Shown here piece after piece: positions 42,045 through 50,919 of a stretch of 64,000 nt of DNA. The translations under genes and the position numbers were made by a program. How positions within the stretch are numbered: position 1 is the first letter of the stretch; each line of letters starts with the position of its first letter. The notes under the pieces were generated by a model. The model did no database searches and was not told the origin of the DNA. It worked only from the letters and a program-made list of their open reading frames with translations. Source of the stretch: Oligella sp050920755 (GTDB lineage Bacteria > Pseudomonadota > Gammaproteobacteria > Burkholderiales > Burkholderiaceae_B); the NCBI RefSeq assembly GCF_050920755.1, contig NZ_CP158480.1, positions 1,240,001 to 1,304,000 of the forward strand, read 5' to 3'.

Positions 42045-43136
42045 ATGCAAGCATTTATTGTTGATGTTAATCTCTACGGTGATCTTGATTTTCAAGCACA
42101 TCACGAGGAGCTGATCATGTTGGCCAATGGTGCCGGTGCAAATATTGTCGGTACTTTGGTGGCCAATCGTGATCGTCCGGATCCGGCTTTTTTTATCGGT
42201 AAGGGCAAGGTCGAAGAGGCGGTAGGCTTGGCAAAGGCAGCGGGAGCAGAGATAGTGATCTTTGGTCAGGCTTTGTCACCGGCACAGCAGCGTAATCTGC
42301 AAGAGCAGTTTAATTGCCGTGTGGTTGACCGAGTGGCTTTGATATTGGATATCTTTGCACTGAGAGCGCAAAGTCATGAGGGTAAAATTCAGGTAGAGCT
42401 TGCGCAATTACAGTATTTACGAACCCGCTTGAGTATGATTTGGTCGAAGTTCGAGCAGCAACAGGGCGGTATCGGTACCCGTGGTCCCGGTGAAACCCAG
42501 TTGGAGCTGGATCGTCGAATCATCGGTGAGCGTATTAAGGCTTTGCGTGAGCGTCTCAAAAAGGTGCGTAAGCAGCGCGAAAATCAACGCCGTCAACGTA
42601 TGCGTAGCGGTACGTTTATGGTGTCTTTGGTAGGTTATACCAATACCGGCAAATCCACCTTGTTTAATGCCATGACGCGTGCCGATGCCTATGCAGCCGA
42701 TCAATTATTTGCCACCTTGGATACGACCACTCGGCGCGTTTGGATTGAGGGTGCAGGGCAGGTGACATTATCGGATACAGTCGGCTTTATTCGTGAGCTT
42801 CCGACCACCTTAATTGAGGCCTTTAAAGCAACGCTTGAAGAGAGCCTTTATGCGGATTTATTACTGCATGTGATTGATAGTAGTAACCCTCAAAAAGAGG
42901 AACAGATTTTTGAGGTAAATAAAGTTTTACAAGAGATTGGTGCGCAACACATCCCAACCATTCTTGTTTACAATAAGACAGATTTGACAGGGCAGGAGCC
43001 CAGACTTGAGTTGGATGAGTCCGGTCATGTCAGTCGAGTCTTTTTAAGCGCCGTTGAGCGTAGTGGTTTAGACTTTCTTAGAGAGGCTATAGTTCTAACT
43101 AAACAGCAATTAGAGAAAACGATTGATGCTAAGTAA
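42045..43136 (+). CDS. hflX: GTPase HflX
   Basis: HflX is a ribosome-binding GTPase that splits stalled ribosomes after stress. The N-terminal HflX domain has RPDPAFFIGKGKVEEA and FGQALSPAQQRNLQE. It is followed by a coiled-coil linker and the G domain, with GYTNTGKSTLFNAM (near 198) and DTVGFIRELP. The first in-frame ATG is at 42045, but its only good ribosome site (AAGGGAG at 42017-42023) lies 21 bases before it. An in-frame ATA at 42030 is better spaced. Length 363. The gene end overlaps hflK by 11 bases. Confidence 0.95.
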   Translation: MQAFIVDVNLYGDLDFQAHHEELIMLANGAGANIVGTLVANRDRPDPAFFIGKGKVEEAVGLAKAAGAEIVIFGQALSPAQQRNLQEQFNCRVVDRVALILDIFALRAQSHEGKIQVELAQLQYLRTRLSMIWSKFEQQQGGIGTRGPGETQLELDRRIIGERIKALRERLKKVRKQRENQRRQRMRSGTFMVSLVGYTNTGKSTLFNAMTRADAYAADQLFATLDTTTRRVWIEGAGQVTLSDTVGFIRELPTTLIEAFKATLEESLYADLLLHVIDSSNPQKEEQIFEVNKVLQEIGAQHIPTILVYNKTDLTGQEPRLELDESGHVSRVFLSAVERSGLDFLREAIVLTKQQLEKTIDAK

Positions 43137-44526
43137 GATTTTTAATTTAAATGACCCGGGTTGGGGCAAAAAGCCTCAAAGCGATGATGGTCCACGTGAG
43201 CCTAACAGACCCCAACAGGACCCGAATAGTCCACCAGATTTAGACCAGGTTTGGTCTGATGTAGAAAAGAAGTTCAAATCACTTTTCGGTGGCGGTAATC
43301 GCGGCGCTTCACCACAGGGACCTCGACCCGTTGGCGGTCGTCCCGGCAAACCACTGTCACCGAATTTCTTCCGTAAAGGCATTATTTTTGCTTTAATCGT
43401 CGCCGTCTTGTTGTGGTTAGCCAGCGGCTTCTTTATTATTCGTGAGGGTCAGGTTGGTGTTATCACGCAGTTCGGCGAGTATAAGCGCACCGTGATGCCG
43501 GGTTTTCAGTGGCATATCCCTAAGCCCATCGAGCGTGTCGAGCATGTGGATATTGCTAATGTCCGTGCTTTCTCCATCGGTTATCGCGAGAATTCCCGCA
43601 ATAAGGTTCTACCTGAGGCGTTAATGCTGACTGAGGATGAAAATATTGTCGATGTACAGTTTGATGTACAGTACCGTATCAAGGCCGGTGTGGCTGATGT
43701 GGAAAATGACGTGGCTAATGCCAGAACCTTGAGTCCTGCCGCCAGCTATTTATTTGCCACGGCCGATCCTGATGAGTCGGTGCGCCAAGCGGCTGAAACC
43801 GCTATGCGTGAAGTGGTGGGCAAGGAATCAATGAATAATATTCTTTACGAGAGCCGTACTCAAGCTGCACAAGATGTGATGCGTTTGATGCAGGTGATTT
43901 TAGACCGGTATAACACCGGTATTGAGGTGATTACCGTAGCGATTCAAAACGTACAGCCGCCGGAGCAAGTGCAGGCGGCGTTTGAGGATGCGATTAAAGC
44001 AGGTCAGGATAATGAGCGTCAGAAAAACGAGGGTCAGGCTTATGCCAGCCGCGTGATCCCTGAAGCACATGGTCGCGCCTCACGTCTATTACAAAGTGCC
44101 GAGGGTTATCGTGCTCAAGTCGTGGGTGAGGCGATTGGTGAAGCCGAGCGCTTTAAGCAGATTGCTTCTGAGTATGCTGCGGCACCTGAAGTGACTCGTG
44201 AGCGTATGTATATCAGCACCATGGGCGAAATCTATTCTAATGCATCAAAAATCATGCTTGATACGGCAGCGCATCAAAATAATCCTTTGATGTTCATGCC
44301 TTTGGATAGCATTTTAAACCGTAACTCAGCCGCCACTGCAACTCGCAAAGCGCCGACGACCGCAGTTCAGTCACCGCAGACAGCAAGTGACGGTTCATCA
44401 TTCGAGCATGGCAGTGCCAATGCCAATGAGTCTGCCAGCAGCGCCAGCAGTACAGCGACTGCCACTGCTACTGAATCACGCAGCCGCAATCTAAGTCGTG
44501 ATCGTGAAGAGTCTGCACGTCGTTAA
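43126..44526 (+). CDS. hflK: HflK, subunit of the FtsH protease modulator HflKC
   Basis: This membrane-anchored SPFH/band-7 protein forms with HflC a large cage around the FtsH protease. The N-terminus is Gly/Pro/Asn-rich, one helix lies at about residues 84-104 (IIFALIVAVLLWLASGFFII), and the SPFH domain (VGVITQFGEYKRTVMPGFQW) follows. The C-terminal 70 residues are Ser/Ala/Thr/Asn-rich and end in an Arg-rich piece. The ATG at 43126 inside the hflX tail is preferred over the adjacent TTG. Confidence 0.95.
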   Translation: MLSKIFNLNDPGWGKKPQSDDGPREPNRPQQDPNSPPDLDQVWSDVEKKFKSLFGGGNRGASPQGPRPVGGRPGKPLSPNFFRKGIIFALIVAVLLWLASGFFIIREGQVGVITQFGEYKRTVMPGFQWHIPKPIERVEHVDIANVRAFSIGYRENSRNKVLPEALMLTEDENIVDVQFDVQYRIKAGVADVENDVANARTLSPAASYLFATADPDESVRQAAETAMREVVGKESMNNILYESRTQAAQDVMRLMQVILDRYNTGIEVITVAIQNVQPPEQVQAAFEDAIKAGQDNERQKNEGQAYASRVIPEAHGRASRLLQSAEGYRAQVVGEAIGEAERFKQIASEYAAAPEVTRERMYISTMGEIYSNASKIMLDTAAHQNNPLMFMPLDSILNRNSAATATRKAPTTAVQSPQTASDGSSFEHGSANANESASSASSTATATATESRSRNLSRDREESARR

Positions 44527-44543
44527 TTACTGAGGATATTTTT

Positions 44544-45425
44544 ATGAAAAGACCTGTTTTTTGGGCAATACTACTAGGGCTTGCATTTATCATCATCTCC
44601 TCTAGTGTGTTTACGGTAAATGAGCGTAATTTTGCTTTAGTTTTTAAATTGGGTGAGTGGCAGCGCACTGAAACTGAGCCGGGCCTTAAGTTTAAAATGC
44701 CGGCCCCTTTTGCTAATGTAGTCTTCTTGGATAAGCGCATTCAGTCAATTGAATCCAGAGATGCTGAGCGTATTCAAACCTCCGAGAAAAAGAACTTAAT
44801 CATCGACTCCTATGTCAAGTGGCGCATTTCCGACCCGCGTCTATACTACATTTCTTTCGGTAATTCGACCCAGGCTGCGCAGGATCGTTTAGCTGCACAA
44901 ATTCGTGATGCACTTAACGCTGCAGTGAACGTACGTACCGTTAGAGCGGTTATTTCCTTTGACCGTGATGTGGTGATGCAGGAAATTCTTGCTAATATCT
45001 CTACGCGCGCGGCACCCTTAGGCATTGAGGTGGTTGATGTGCGCTTAAAACGAATTGAATTCTCGGCAGAAGTTTCTGATTCGGTTTATTCCCGTATGCA
45101 GGCTGAGCGGAAGCAGGAGGCAAATAGCCTACGTGCCAGCGGTGCCGCGGAAAGTGAGCGTATTCGAGCCGAGGCCGATCGTCAGGTGGCCGAGATTATC
45201 GCGCAGGCACAAGCAGAAGCTGAGGCGGTACGTGGTGCCGGTGATGCGGCAGCAACCAAAATTTACGCTGAAGCCTACTCACAGCAACCTGAATTTTTCA
45301 GCTTTTTTAATAGTTTAAATGCCTATCGTTCTTCATTTGCTAATAAAGAGGATACGATTGTGGTCTCTCCGGATTCCAGTTTCTTTAAATACTTCGGTAA
45401 TCCGGTAGGGGAGTCAGCGGAGTAA
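44544..45425 (+). CDS. hflC: HflC, subunit of the FtsH protease modulator HflKC
   Basis: The N-terminal helix (residues 5-24) is followed by an SPFH domain (ERNFALVFKLGEWQRTETEP) and a helical tail with SAEVSDSVYSRMQAERKQEA. The pattern and 293-residue length fit HflC, partner of HflK. It lies 17 bases after hflK and two bases before hisZ, all in one run. Confidence 0.96.
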   Translation: MKRPVFWAILLGLAFIIISSSVFTVNERNFALVFKLGEWQRTETEPGLKFKMPAPFANVVFLDKRIQSIESRDAERIQTSEKKNLIIDSYVKWRISDPRLYYISFGNSTQAAQDRLAAQIRDALNAAVNVRTVRAVISFDRDVVMQEILANISTRAAPLGIEVVDVRLKRIEFSAEVSDSVYSRMQAERKQEANSLRASGAAESERIRAEADRQVAEIIAQAQAEAEAVRGAGDAAATKIYAEAYSQQPEFFSFFNSLNAYRSSFANKEDTIVVSPDSSFFKYFGNPVGESAE

Positions 45426-45427
45426 TT

Positions 45428-46591
45428 ATGCGAGCTAGTAACTGGTTGTTACCGGAATTTATATCAGATATTTTACCGGCCGAAGCACGTAGTCTTGAGG
45501 AATTGCGCCGTAAACTTCTCGATCTTTATCGCTATAGTGGGTTTGAGTTGGTAGCACCGCCATTGGTTGAGTTTACCGAGTCACTGTTTGCCGGTCAGCG
45601 TAATGACTTGCCGTTTAAAACGGCTAAGCTGGTGGATCAATTGAGTGGTCGTACCATCGGTATTCGTCCTGATATTACACCACAGGTGACCCGTATTGAT
45701 GCGCATTTATTAAACCGTCAGGGCGTCACTCGTCTGTGCTATTGCGGTGTCGTTTTTCATACTAAGCCTAATGACTTGATTGGTGACCGGGAGCCGGTGC
45801 AGATCGGTGCGGAGATTTTCGGTTATGCGGGCTTGGAAGCGGATTTGCAGATTATCGGTTTGGCTTATCAAACCTTAGAGGTGGCAGGTATTCATAATGC
45901 GACCTTGGATTTAAATCATCCCGGTATTATGCGTGCCTTAGTGGCTTCTCATCCTGCTTTAGAAGCAGCGGTGGATAAACTGAATGCTTTTGTGCGTGAA
46001 AAAGCCATTACCAGCCTGCGCGTCTTTCTAAATCAATTAGACGAAGTGCCTGAAGAAATCAAAAAGGCACTATTAGCATTGCCTAATCTATATGGTGGTC
46101 AAGAGGTTATTGATGAAGCGCGCCGGAGCCTACCTAAATTAGCCGAGATTGAAAGTGCGCTAAATGATCTGGAACAGATTGCTCAGCGTTTCCCGACTGT
46201 TAGTATTGATTTGGCCGATATCAGCGGTTACGATTACCATACCGGTATCAGCTTTGCGTTGTATGCCGAGGGTTGGCATAATGCCTTAGTACGCGGTGGT
46301 CGCTATGATAATGTCGCATCGGCATTCGGCCGAGATCGTCCGGCCACCGGTTTCAGTTTAAACTTGCGCAATTTGATTCAGGGCTTGGCTTCGTCAGAGC
46401 CCGCAGAGGCGATTAAAACGGTTTGGACTGATGATCAGGCACTGTTAGCTAAAATTCAGCAGCTGCGCCAAGCAGGGCATATTGTTGTACAGCTTTTTCC
46501 AAACACTGAGCAGACCACCGAGGAGTATGTATTCACGCAGGAATTGGTATTGGAAAATAATCAATGGCAGTTAAAAAGTATTATTAGATAA
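45428..46591 (+). CDS. hisZ: ATP phosphoribosyltransferase regulatory subunit
   Basis: HisZ resembles histidyl-tRNA synthetase but lacks the anticodon-binding domain. It forms the complex with short HisG for the first step of histidine synthesis. The N-terminus LPEFISDILPAEARSLEELR and IRPDITPQVTRIDAH and LVRGGRYDNVASAFGRDRPA are typical. The length of 387 fits. Its presence implies a short-form HisG elsewhere. The conserved neighbours hflC and purA support the call. Confidence 0.94.
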   Translation: MRASNWLLPEFISDILPAEARSLEELRRKLLDLYRYSGFELVAPPLVEFTESLFAGQRNDLPFKTAKLVDQLSGRTIGIRPDITPQVTRIDAHLLNRQGVTRLCYCGVVFHTKPNDLIGDREPVQIGAEIFGYAGLEADLQIIGLAYQTLEVAGIHNATLDLNHPGIMRALVASHPALEAAVDKLNAFVREKAITSLRVFLNQLDEVPEEIKKALLALPNLYGGQEVIDEARRSLPKLAEIESALNDLEQIAQRFPTVSIDLADISGYDYHTGISFALYAEGWHNALVRGGRYDNVASAFGRDRPATGFSLNLRNLIQGLASSEPAEAIKTVWTDDQALLAKIQQLRQAGHIVVQLFPNTEQTTEEYVFTQELVLENNQWQLKSIIR

Positions 46592-46657
46592 ATATCTGCC
46601 GAACATGCGATTTTTGCGATAGACTAGCAAAGGTACAGTTTTTTTTTTATCTAAAAT

Positions 46658-47953
46658 ATGAGCAAGAACGTTGTAGTGATTGGTACCCAATGGGGTGACG
46701 AGGGTAAGGGTAAGATTGTTGACTGGTTAGCTGAATCAGTTCACGGTGTGGTGCGCTTCCAAGGTGGCCATAATGCCGGTCATACCCTATGGATTAACGG
46801 TGTCAAGACAGTATTACGCTTGATTCCGTCGGGTATTATGCATCCTCATACCGTCTGTTATATCGGTAATGGTGTGGTTTTATCACCGGAGGCGTTGTTT
46901 TCCGAGATTAAGGAGCTGGAAAGCGCAGGTATTGACGTACGCTCTCGTTTAAAGATTTCCGAAGCATGTCCTTTGATTTTGCCTTATCACATTGCGGTGG
47001 ATCAGGCACGTGAGGCGCAAAGCGGTGAGGATAAGATCGGCACCACCGGTCGTGGTATCGGTCCCGCGTATGAGGATAAGGTTGCTCGTCGTGCTTTGCG
47101 TGTTCAAGACTTATTTATGCCTGAGGTCTTTGAGAAGAAATTACGTACCGCGGTTGATTATCATAATTCGATTTTAGAGCATCAATTAAAGGCCTCACCG
47201 GTGTCTTATGATGAGGTTAAGGCACTTTGTGGGCAGTTGGCTAGCGTACTTGAGCCAATGGTAGCGGATGTATCTTATTTACTCTATGAAGCTAAAAAAG
47301 CAGGTAAGCGCTTATTGTTTGAGGGTGCGCAGGGTGCTTTATTAGATATTGATCATGGTACTTATCCTTTTGTGACCAGTAGTAATTGTATCGCCGGACA
47401 GGCTTCCGCCGGCGCCGGTGTGGGACCTCAGGAGTTACACTATGTATTGGGAATTACCAAGGCTTATTGTACCCGTGTAGGTTCCGGTCCTTTCCCTTCG
47501 GAATTGCACTGTGATATCGGTAAGCATTTAGCAAAGCAGGGTAATGAGTTCGGTGCAGTTACCGGTCGCCCTCGTCGTTGCGGTTGGTTTGATGCGGCCG
47601 CACTCAAACGTTCGGTAATTATTAACGGTATTAACGGTCTTTGTGTCACTAAATTAGATGTATTGGACGGCTTAGAGGAAGTCGGCTTATGTGTCGGTTA
47701 TGAGGTTGACGGTCAGCGTTTAGATGTTCTACCTTATGGTGCGTATAAGGTTGCCAAAGCGCAACCTATTATTGAAATGATGCCGGGTTGGTTAGAAAGT
47801 ACCGCGGGTATCAAAAACTATGATGATTTACCTGAAAATGCGCGCAAGCTGGTTACTCGTATCGGTGAATTATGTGAAGTGCCTGTGGCGATGATTTCTA
47901 CCGGTCCCGAGCGTTCAGAAACTATTATGCTGGATAATCCTTTCGGTTTATAA
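46658..47953 (+). CDS. purA: Adenylosuccinate synthetase
   Basis: PurA joins IMP and aspartate using GTP in AMP synthesis. GTQWGDEGKGKIVD starts the protein, with the catalytic Asp and, at GHNAGHTL, the catalytic His. GTTGRGIGPAYEDK, FEGAQGALLDIDHGTYPFVT and TGRPRRCGWFD follow. The length of 431 is standard. Confidence 0.98.
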   Translation: MSKNVVVIGTQWGDEGKGKIVDWLAESVHGVVRFQGGHNAGHTLWINGVKTVLRLIPSGIMHPHTVCYIGNGVVLSPEALFSEIKELESAGIDVRSRLKISEACPLILPYHIAVDQAREAQSGEDKIGTTGRGIGPAYEDKVARRALRVQDLFMPEVFEKKLRTAVDYHNSILEHQLKASPVSYDEVKALCGQLASVLEPMVADVSYLLYEAKKAGKRLLFEGAQGALLDIDHGTYPFVTSSNCIAGQASAGAGVGPQELHYVLGITKAYCTRVGSGPFPSELHCDIGKHLAKQGNEFGAVTGRPRRCGWFDAAALKRSVIINGINGLCVTKLDVLDGLEEVGLCVGYEVDGQRLDVLPYGAYKVAKAQPIIEMMPGWLESTAGIKNYDDLPENARKLVTRIGELCEVPVAMISTGPERSETIMLDNPFGL

Positions 47954-47989
47954 TTATTTCTTTTACGCAAATTCATAAGGGGTTAAAGC

Positions 47990-48535
47990 ATGGGAGTACC
48001 TCCAAGCACTGATAGAGATTTATGGGTTAGTTGGGGTGATTATCATCGACTGATTGAGGAGCTTGCGCTTAAGGTCTATGAATCAAAGTATCGCTTCGAT
48101 GCCATTATCTGTTTAGCTCGGGGCGGTGTCAGGGTGGGTGATGTTTTATCCCGAATTTTTGATGTGCCCTTAGGTATTCTTGCAACCAGTAGTTACCGAG
48201 AGGCTGCGGGCACAGTGCAGGGCCATTTGGATATTGCTCAATTTATCACTATTACACGTGGTAGTTTAGAGGGTCGTATTCTATTGGTTGATGATATGGT
48301 GGATACCGGCTTTACTTTTCAAAGGGTCTATGAGCATCTGCTCAAAGAGTATCCGAGTATTGAGGAGATGCGTTCGGCTGTGCTATGGCTCAAAGGTCAT
48401 GCGACGGTACGGCCGGATTACTATTGTCAGTATTTGCCGACGAATCCTTGGATTCATCAGCCTTTTGAGGATTATGACAGTTTGCGCCCGCATCAGTTAG
48501 AGTCTTGGATTCGCAAGGGTACTGCCAGCAATTAA
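47990..48535 (+). CDS. Phosphoribosyltransferase, purine type
   Basis: This is a type-I phosphoribosyltransferase of 181 residues with the PRPP loop ILLVDDMVDTGFTF near 98 and FDAIICLARGGVRVGDVLS near 35. It resembles bacterial xanthine/hypoxanthine/guanine enzymes, and its place after purA supports purine salvage. The base specificity cannot be read from sequence. AAGGGG precedes the ATG. Confidence 0.88.
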   Translation: MGVPPSTDRDLWVSWGDYHRLIEELALKVYESKYRFDAIICLARGGVRVGDVLSRIFDVPLGILATSSYREAAGTVQGHLDIAQFITITRGSLEGRILLVDDMVDTGFTFQRVYEHLLKEYPSIEEMRSAVLWLKGHATVRPDYYCQYLPTNPWIHQPFEDYDSLRPHQLESWIRKGTASN

Positions 48536-48626
48536 GCTAAAAAAGCCATCGGTGTCGCTTAATCGCTCAAAACAGCTTTATCTGCTGCTTTTTCGGTCTT
48601 TTTAAGTCGAAAATTGATAGATTTAT

Positions 48627-48655
48627 TTGCCTTTTCTATGGTTTTAAGCTATAGT
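48627..48655 (+). promoter_or_regulatory. Sigma-70 promoter for rpsU-dnaG-rpoD
   Basis: TTGCCT (48627-48632) and TATAGT (48650-48655) are 17 bases apart, about 50 bases before the rpsU start. They are the best promoter pair in the gap 48536-48706. Confidence 0.62.
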
Positions 48656-48706
48656 AGAGGGCTATTATTTTAGTTTTCTTATTTAAACCTTTTTATTTGA
48701 TTGTCT

Positions 48707-48919
48707 ATGCCACAAGTACGTATTAAAGATAATGAGCCGTTTGAAGTTGCTTTACGCCGCTTTAAACGCACGATTGAAAAAACCGGTCTTTTAACCGAGT
48801 TACGCGCTCGCGAATTTTACGAAAAACCGACTGCTGAGCGTAAGCGTAAAAAAGCTGCTGCCGTTAAGCGTCACTACAAACGCATTCGCAGCCAGCAATT
48901 GCCTCCACGCATGTACTAA
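48707..48919 (+). CDS. rpsU: Ribosomal protein bS21
   Basis: This small basic 30S protein of 70 residues begins MPQVRIKDNEPFEVALRRFK, with KPTAERKRKKAAAVKRH and a C-terminal RMY. The frame is open from a TTG at 48701, but the ATG at 48707 gives the family N-terminus. It heads the classical macromolecular-synthesis operon with dnaG and rpoD. Confidence 0.97.
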   Translation: MPQVRIKDNEPFEVALRRFKRTIEKTGLLTELRAREFYEKPTAERKRKKAAAVKRHYKRIRSQQLPPRMY

Positions 48920-48960
48920 TTGATGTACTAAACGAATAATTATCCTTATATTATTCTGAG

Positions 48961-50853
48961 TTGATTCCTGAAGACTTTATACAGGAGCTACTTGCACGGG
49001 TAGATATTGTTGATGTCGTCGGCAAGTATGTTCAACTAAAAAAAGGCGGTCAAAATCTCCAGGGACTTTGCCCCTTTCATCAAGAAAAAACACCTTCATT
49101 TACCGTGAGTCCCACGAAGCAGTTTTATCATTGCTTTGGTTGTGGTGCTCACGGTACGGCTATTCGTTTTGTCATGGATCATGTCGGTCTGAGTTTTCCT
49201 GAAGCGGTTAAGCATTTGGCGAACTCGGTCGGTATGCAGGTGCCTGAGCCAAATTATAGTCCGGAAGCGCGTGCTCGATTTAAAGAGCGTCAAACTCGCT
49301 ACGACTTATTGCATGAGACCCTGGACAAGGCGCAAAGCTTTTACCGACAGCAACTAAGTCAGTATCGACCTGCTCAAGACTATCTAATTAAGCGCGGCTT
49401 AACTCCTGAGATTGCACAGCGTTTCGGCTTGGGGTGGACCGGCAGTGAGCGTCAAAATCTGCGTCATATTTATGAGAATTATGAAGACGATCTCTTAATT
49501 GATGCCGGTATTGTGATTCAAAACGAGCAGGGCTTACGTTACGATCGCTTCCGTGAGCGCATTACTTTTCCTATCTATAATCAACGTGGTCGTTTAATCG
49601 GTTTCGGTGGTCGTATCATCGGCAAGGGTGAGCCTAAATACCTTAATTCGCCGGAGACGGACTTATTCCACAAAGGAAGTGAGCTGTACGGATTATGGGA
49701 AAATCGTCAAGGTATTCGTAAAGCTGCCACCGTACTGGTGGTTGAAGGCTATATGGATGTGGTGGCTTTGGCACGTTTCGGTATTGAGTATGCAGTAGCA
49801 ACGCTTGGTACGGCAACCACGGCCGATCATATTAATAAACTAGTCAAAGTGAGCAATCGCATTGTTTTTTGCTTTGACGGCGACAGTGCAGGGCAGCGTG
49901 CGGCATGGCGTGCATTAAACACCTCTTTAGCTTTATTGCGCGATGATATTTCTTTGCGCTTTTTGTTTTTACCTAAAGAACATGACCCGGATTCATTTGT
50001 GCAAGCATACGGGCTCAAGAGGTTCGAAGAAAAGCTTAGGGAAGCACAGGTTTTGTCGAGCTTTTTGTTAGACACCTTGGCCACTCACCACAATTTAAAT
50101 GAAGCCGAGGGTAGAGCGGCTTGTCTTAAAGAGGCCATCAGTCTTGTCGATCAAATACCGACATCCAATATACGCACGCAGATTGAACATGAATTGGCCC
50201 GCTTAGTGCGCTTTACGGCAGATGAGTTTAGAGAGGCTTTGCAGCGTTATCAAGCTGATAAAGCTCACGCTCCCGGATCACAGATAATTGCACCGACTGC
50301 TAACAATGCACCGATGGCTGAACGTGTTATAACACCCCGATCGCCCATGCCGGAACGTACTAATCAAGCAGCGAGTACGCCTACTTATCGTCCAAAATCA
50401 TATTTTCAACGACCTCGGAGAGATAAGGCTTCCATTCGTCAACCGATGCCATTGGCGCGTCAGTTATTGAGTTTATTGGCTAATCACCCAAGCATCTTGG
50501 ATAAGATAGGGGAACGCCAGCTTGAAATATTACGCCAACATCCCCATATGGATGTGGTAGTTGAGTTTATTACCTTTGCTTTTCGAAGCGGGGCACGTCA
50601 TATCGGTTCTCTGATACAACAAGCAGAACACGGAAGTCCACTTCATCAGCTCCTGCTCTCACTAGGCAAGGATAGCTCAAGCAACGAGACACTCCCTAAT
50701 CCTGAGGCGGAGTGGAACGATGCAATTAAAAAGCTTGAACTGGATATTTTACAAGCTGAGATAAATACTTTAATAAACTCAGGGATGGAAACAGAGAGAG
50801 AACGGCAGCGTTATATGGCGGTGCTTGCACGTTTCAATTTTCTAAAGTCCTAA
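48961..50853 (+). CDS. dnaG: DNA primase
   Basis: DnaG makes RNA primers for replication. The N-terminal CHC2 zinc domain is visible as CPFHQEKTPSF and FYHCFGCGAHG (about 38-65). The TOPRIM core has VVEGYMDVVALARFG and FCFDGDSAGQRAAWRAL. The C-terminal helicase-interaction domain is less conserved, after a Pro/Ala/Thr-rich linker. The gene starts at TTG with a poor ribosome site, which would hold primase low relative to bS21, as is known for this operon. Length 630. Confidence 0.96.
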   Translation: MIPEDFIQELLARVDIVDVVGKYVQLKKGGQNLQGLCPFHQEKTPSFTVSPTKQFYHCFGCGAHGTAIRFVMDHVGLSFPEAVKHLANSVGMQVPEPNYSPEARARFKERQTRYDLLHETLDKAQSFYRQQLSQYRPAQDYLIKRGLTPEIAQRFGLGWTGSERQNLRHIYENYEDDLLIDAGIVIQNEQGLRYDRFRERITFPIYNQRGRLIGFGGRIIGKGEPKYLNSPETDLFHKGSELYGLWENRQGIRKAATVLVVEGYMDVVALARFGIEYAVATLGTATTADHINKLVKVSNRIVFCFDGDSAGQRAAWRALNTSLALLRDDISLRFLFLPKEHDPDSFVQAYGLKRFEEKLREAQVLSSFLLDTLATHHNLNEAEGRAACLKEAISLVDQIPTSNIRTQIEHELARLVRFTADEFREALQRYQADKAHAPGSQIIAPTANNAPMAERVITPRSPMPERTNQAASTPTYRPKSYFQRPRRDKASIRQPMPLARQLLSLLANHPSILDKIGERQLEILRQHPHMDVVVEFITFAFRSGARHIGSLIQQAEHGSPLHQLLLSLGKDSSSNETLPNPEAEWNDAIKKLELDILQAEINTLINSGMETERERQRYMAVLARFNFLKS

Positions 50854-50861
50854 GCAGTTCA

Positions 50862-50870
50862 TGCTACAAT
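50862..50870 (+). promoter_or_regulatory. Extended -10 candidate for rpoD
   Basis: TGCTACAAT is an extended -10 element lying just past the dnaG stop, 50 bases before rpoD. It would allow rpoD to be transcribed apart from rpsU-dnaG, as in E. coli. No matching -35 is evident. Confidence 0.4.
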
Positions 50871-50919
50871 ACTTGGTTTAATTTACCGCCGAAACTTAAG
50901 TTGACAGGGTACTCATTAA

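Noticed and set aside
48536..48610. Terminator after the phosphoribosyltransferase gene
   Set aside because: Only four-base stems (CAGC/GCTG) and scattered T-runs were found, too weak to list.
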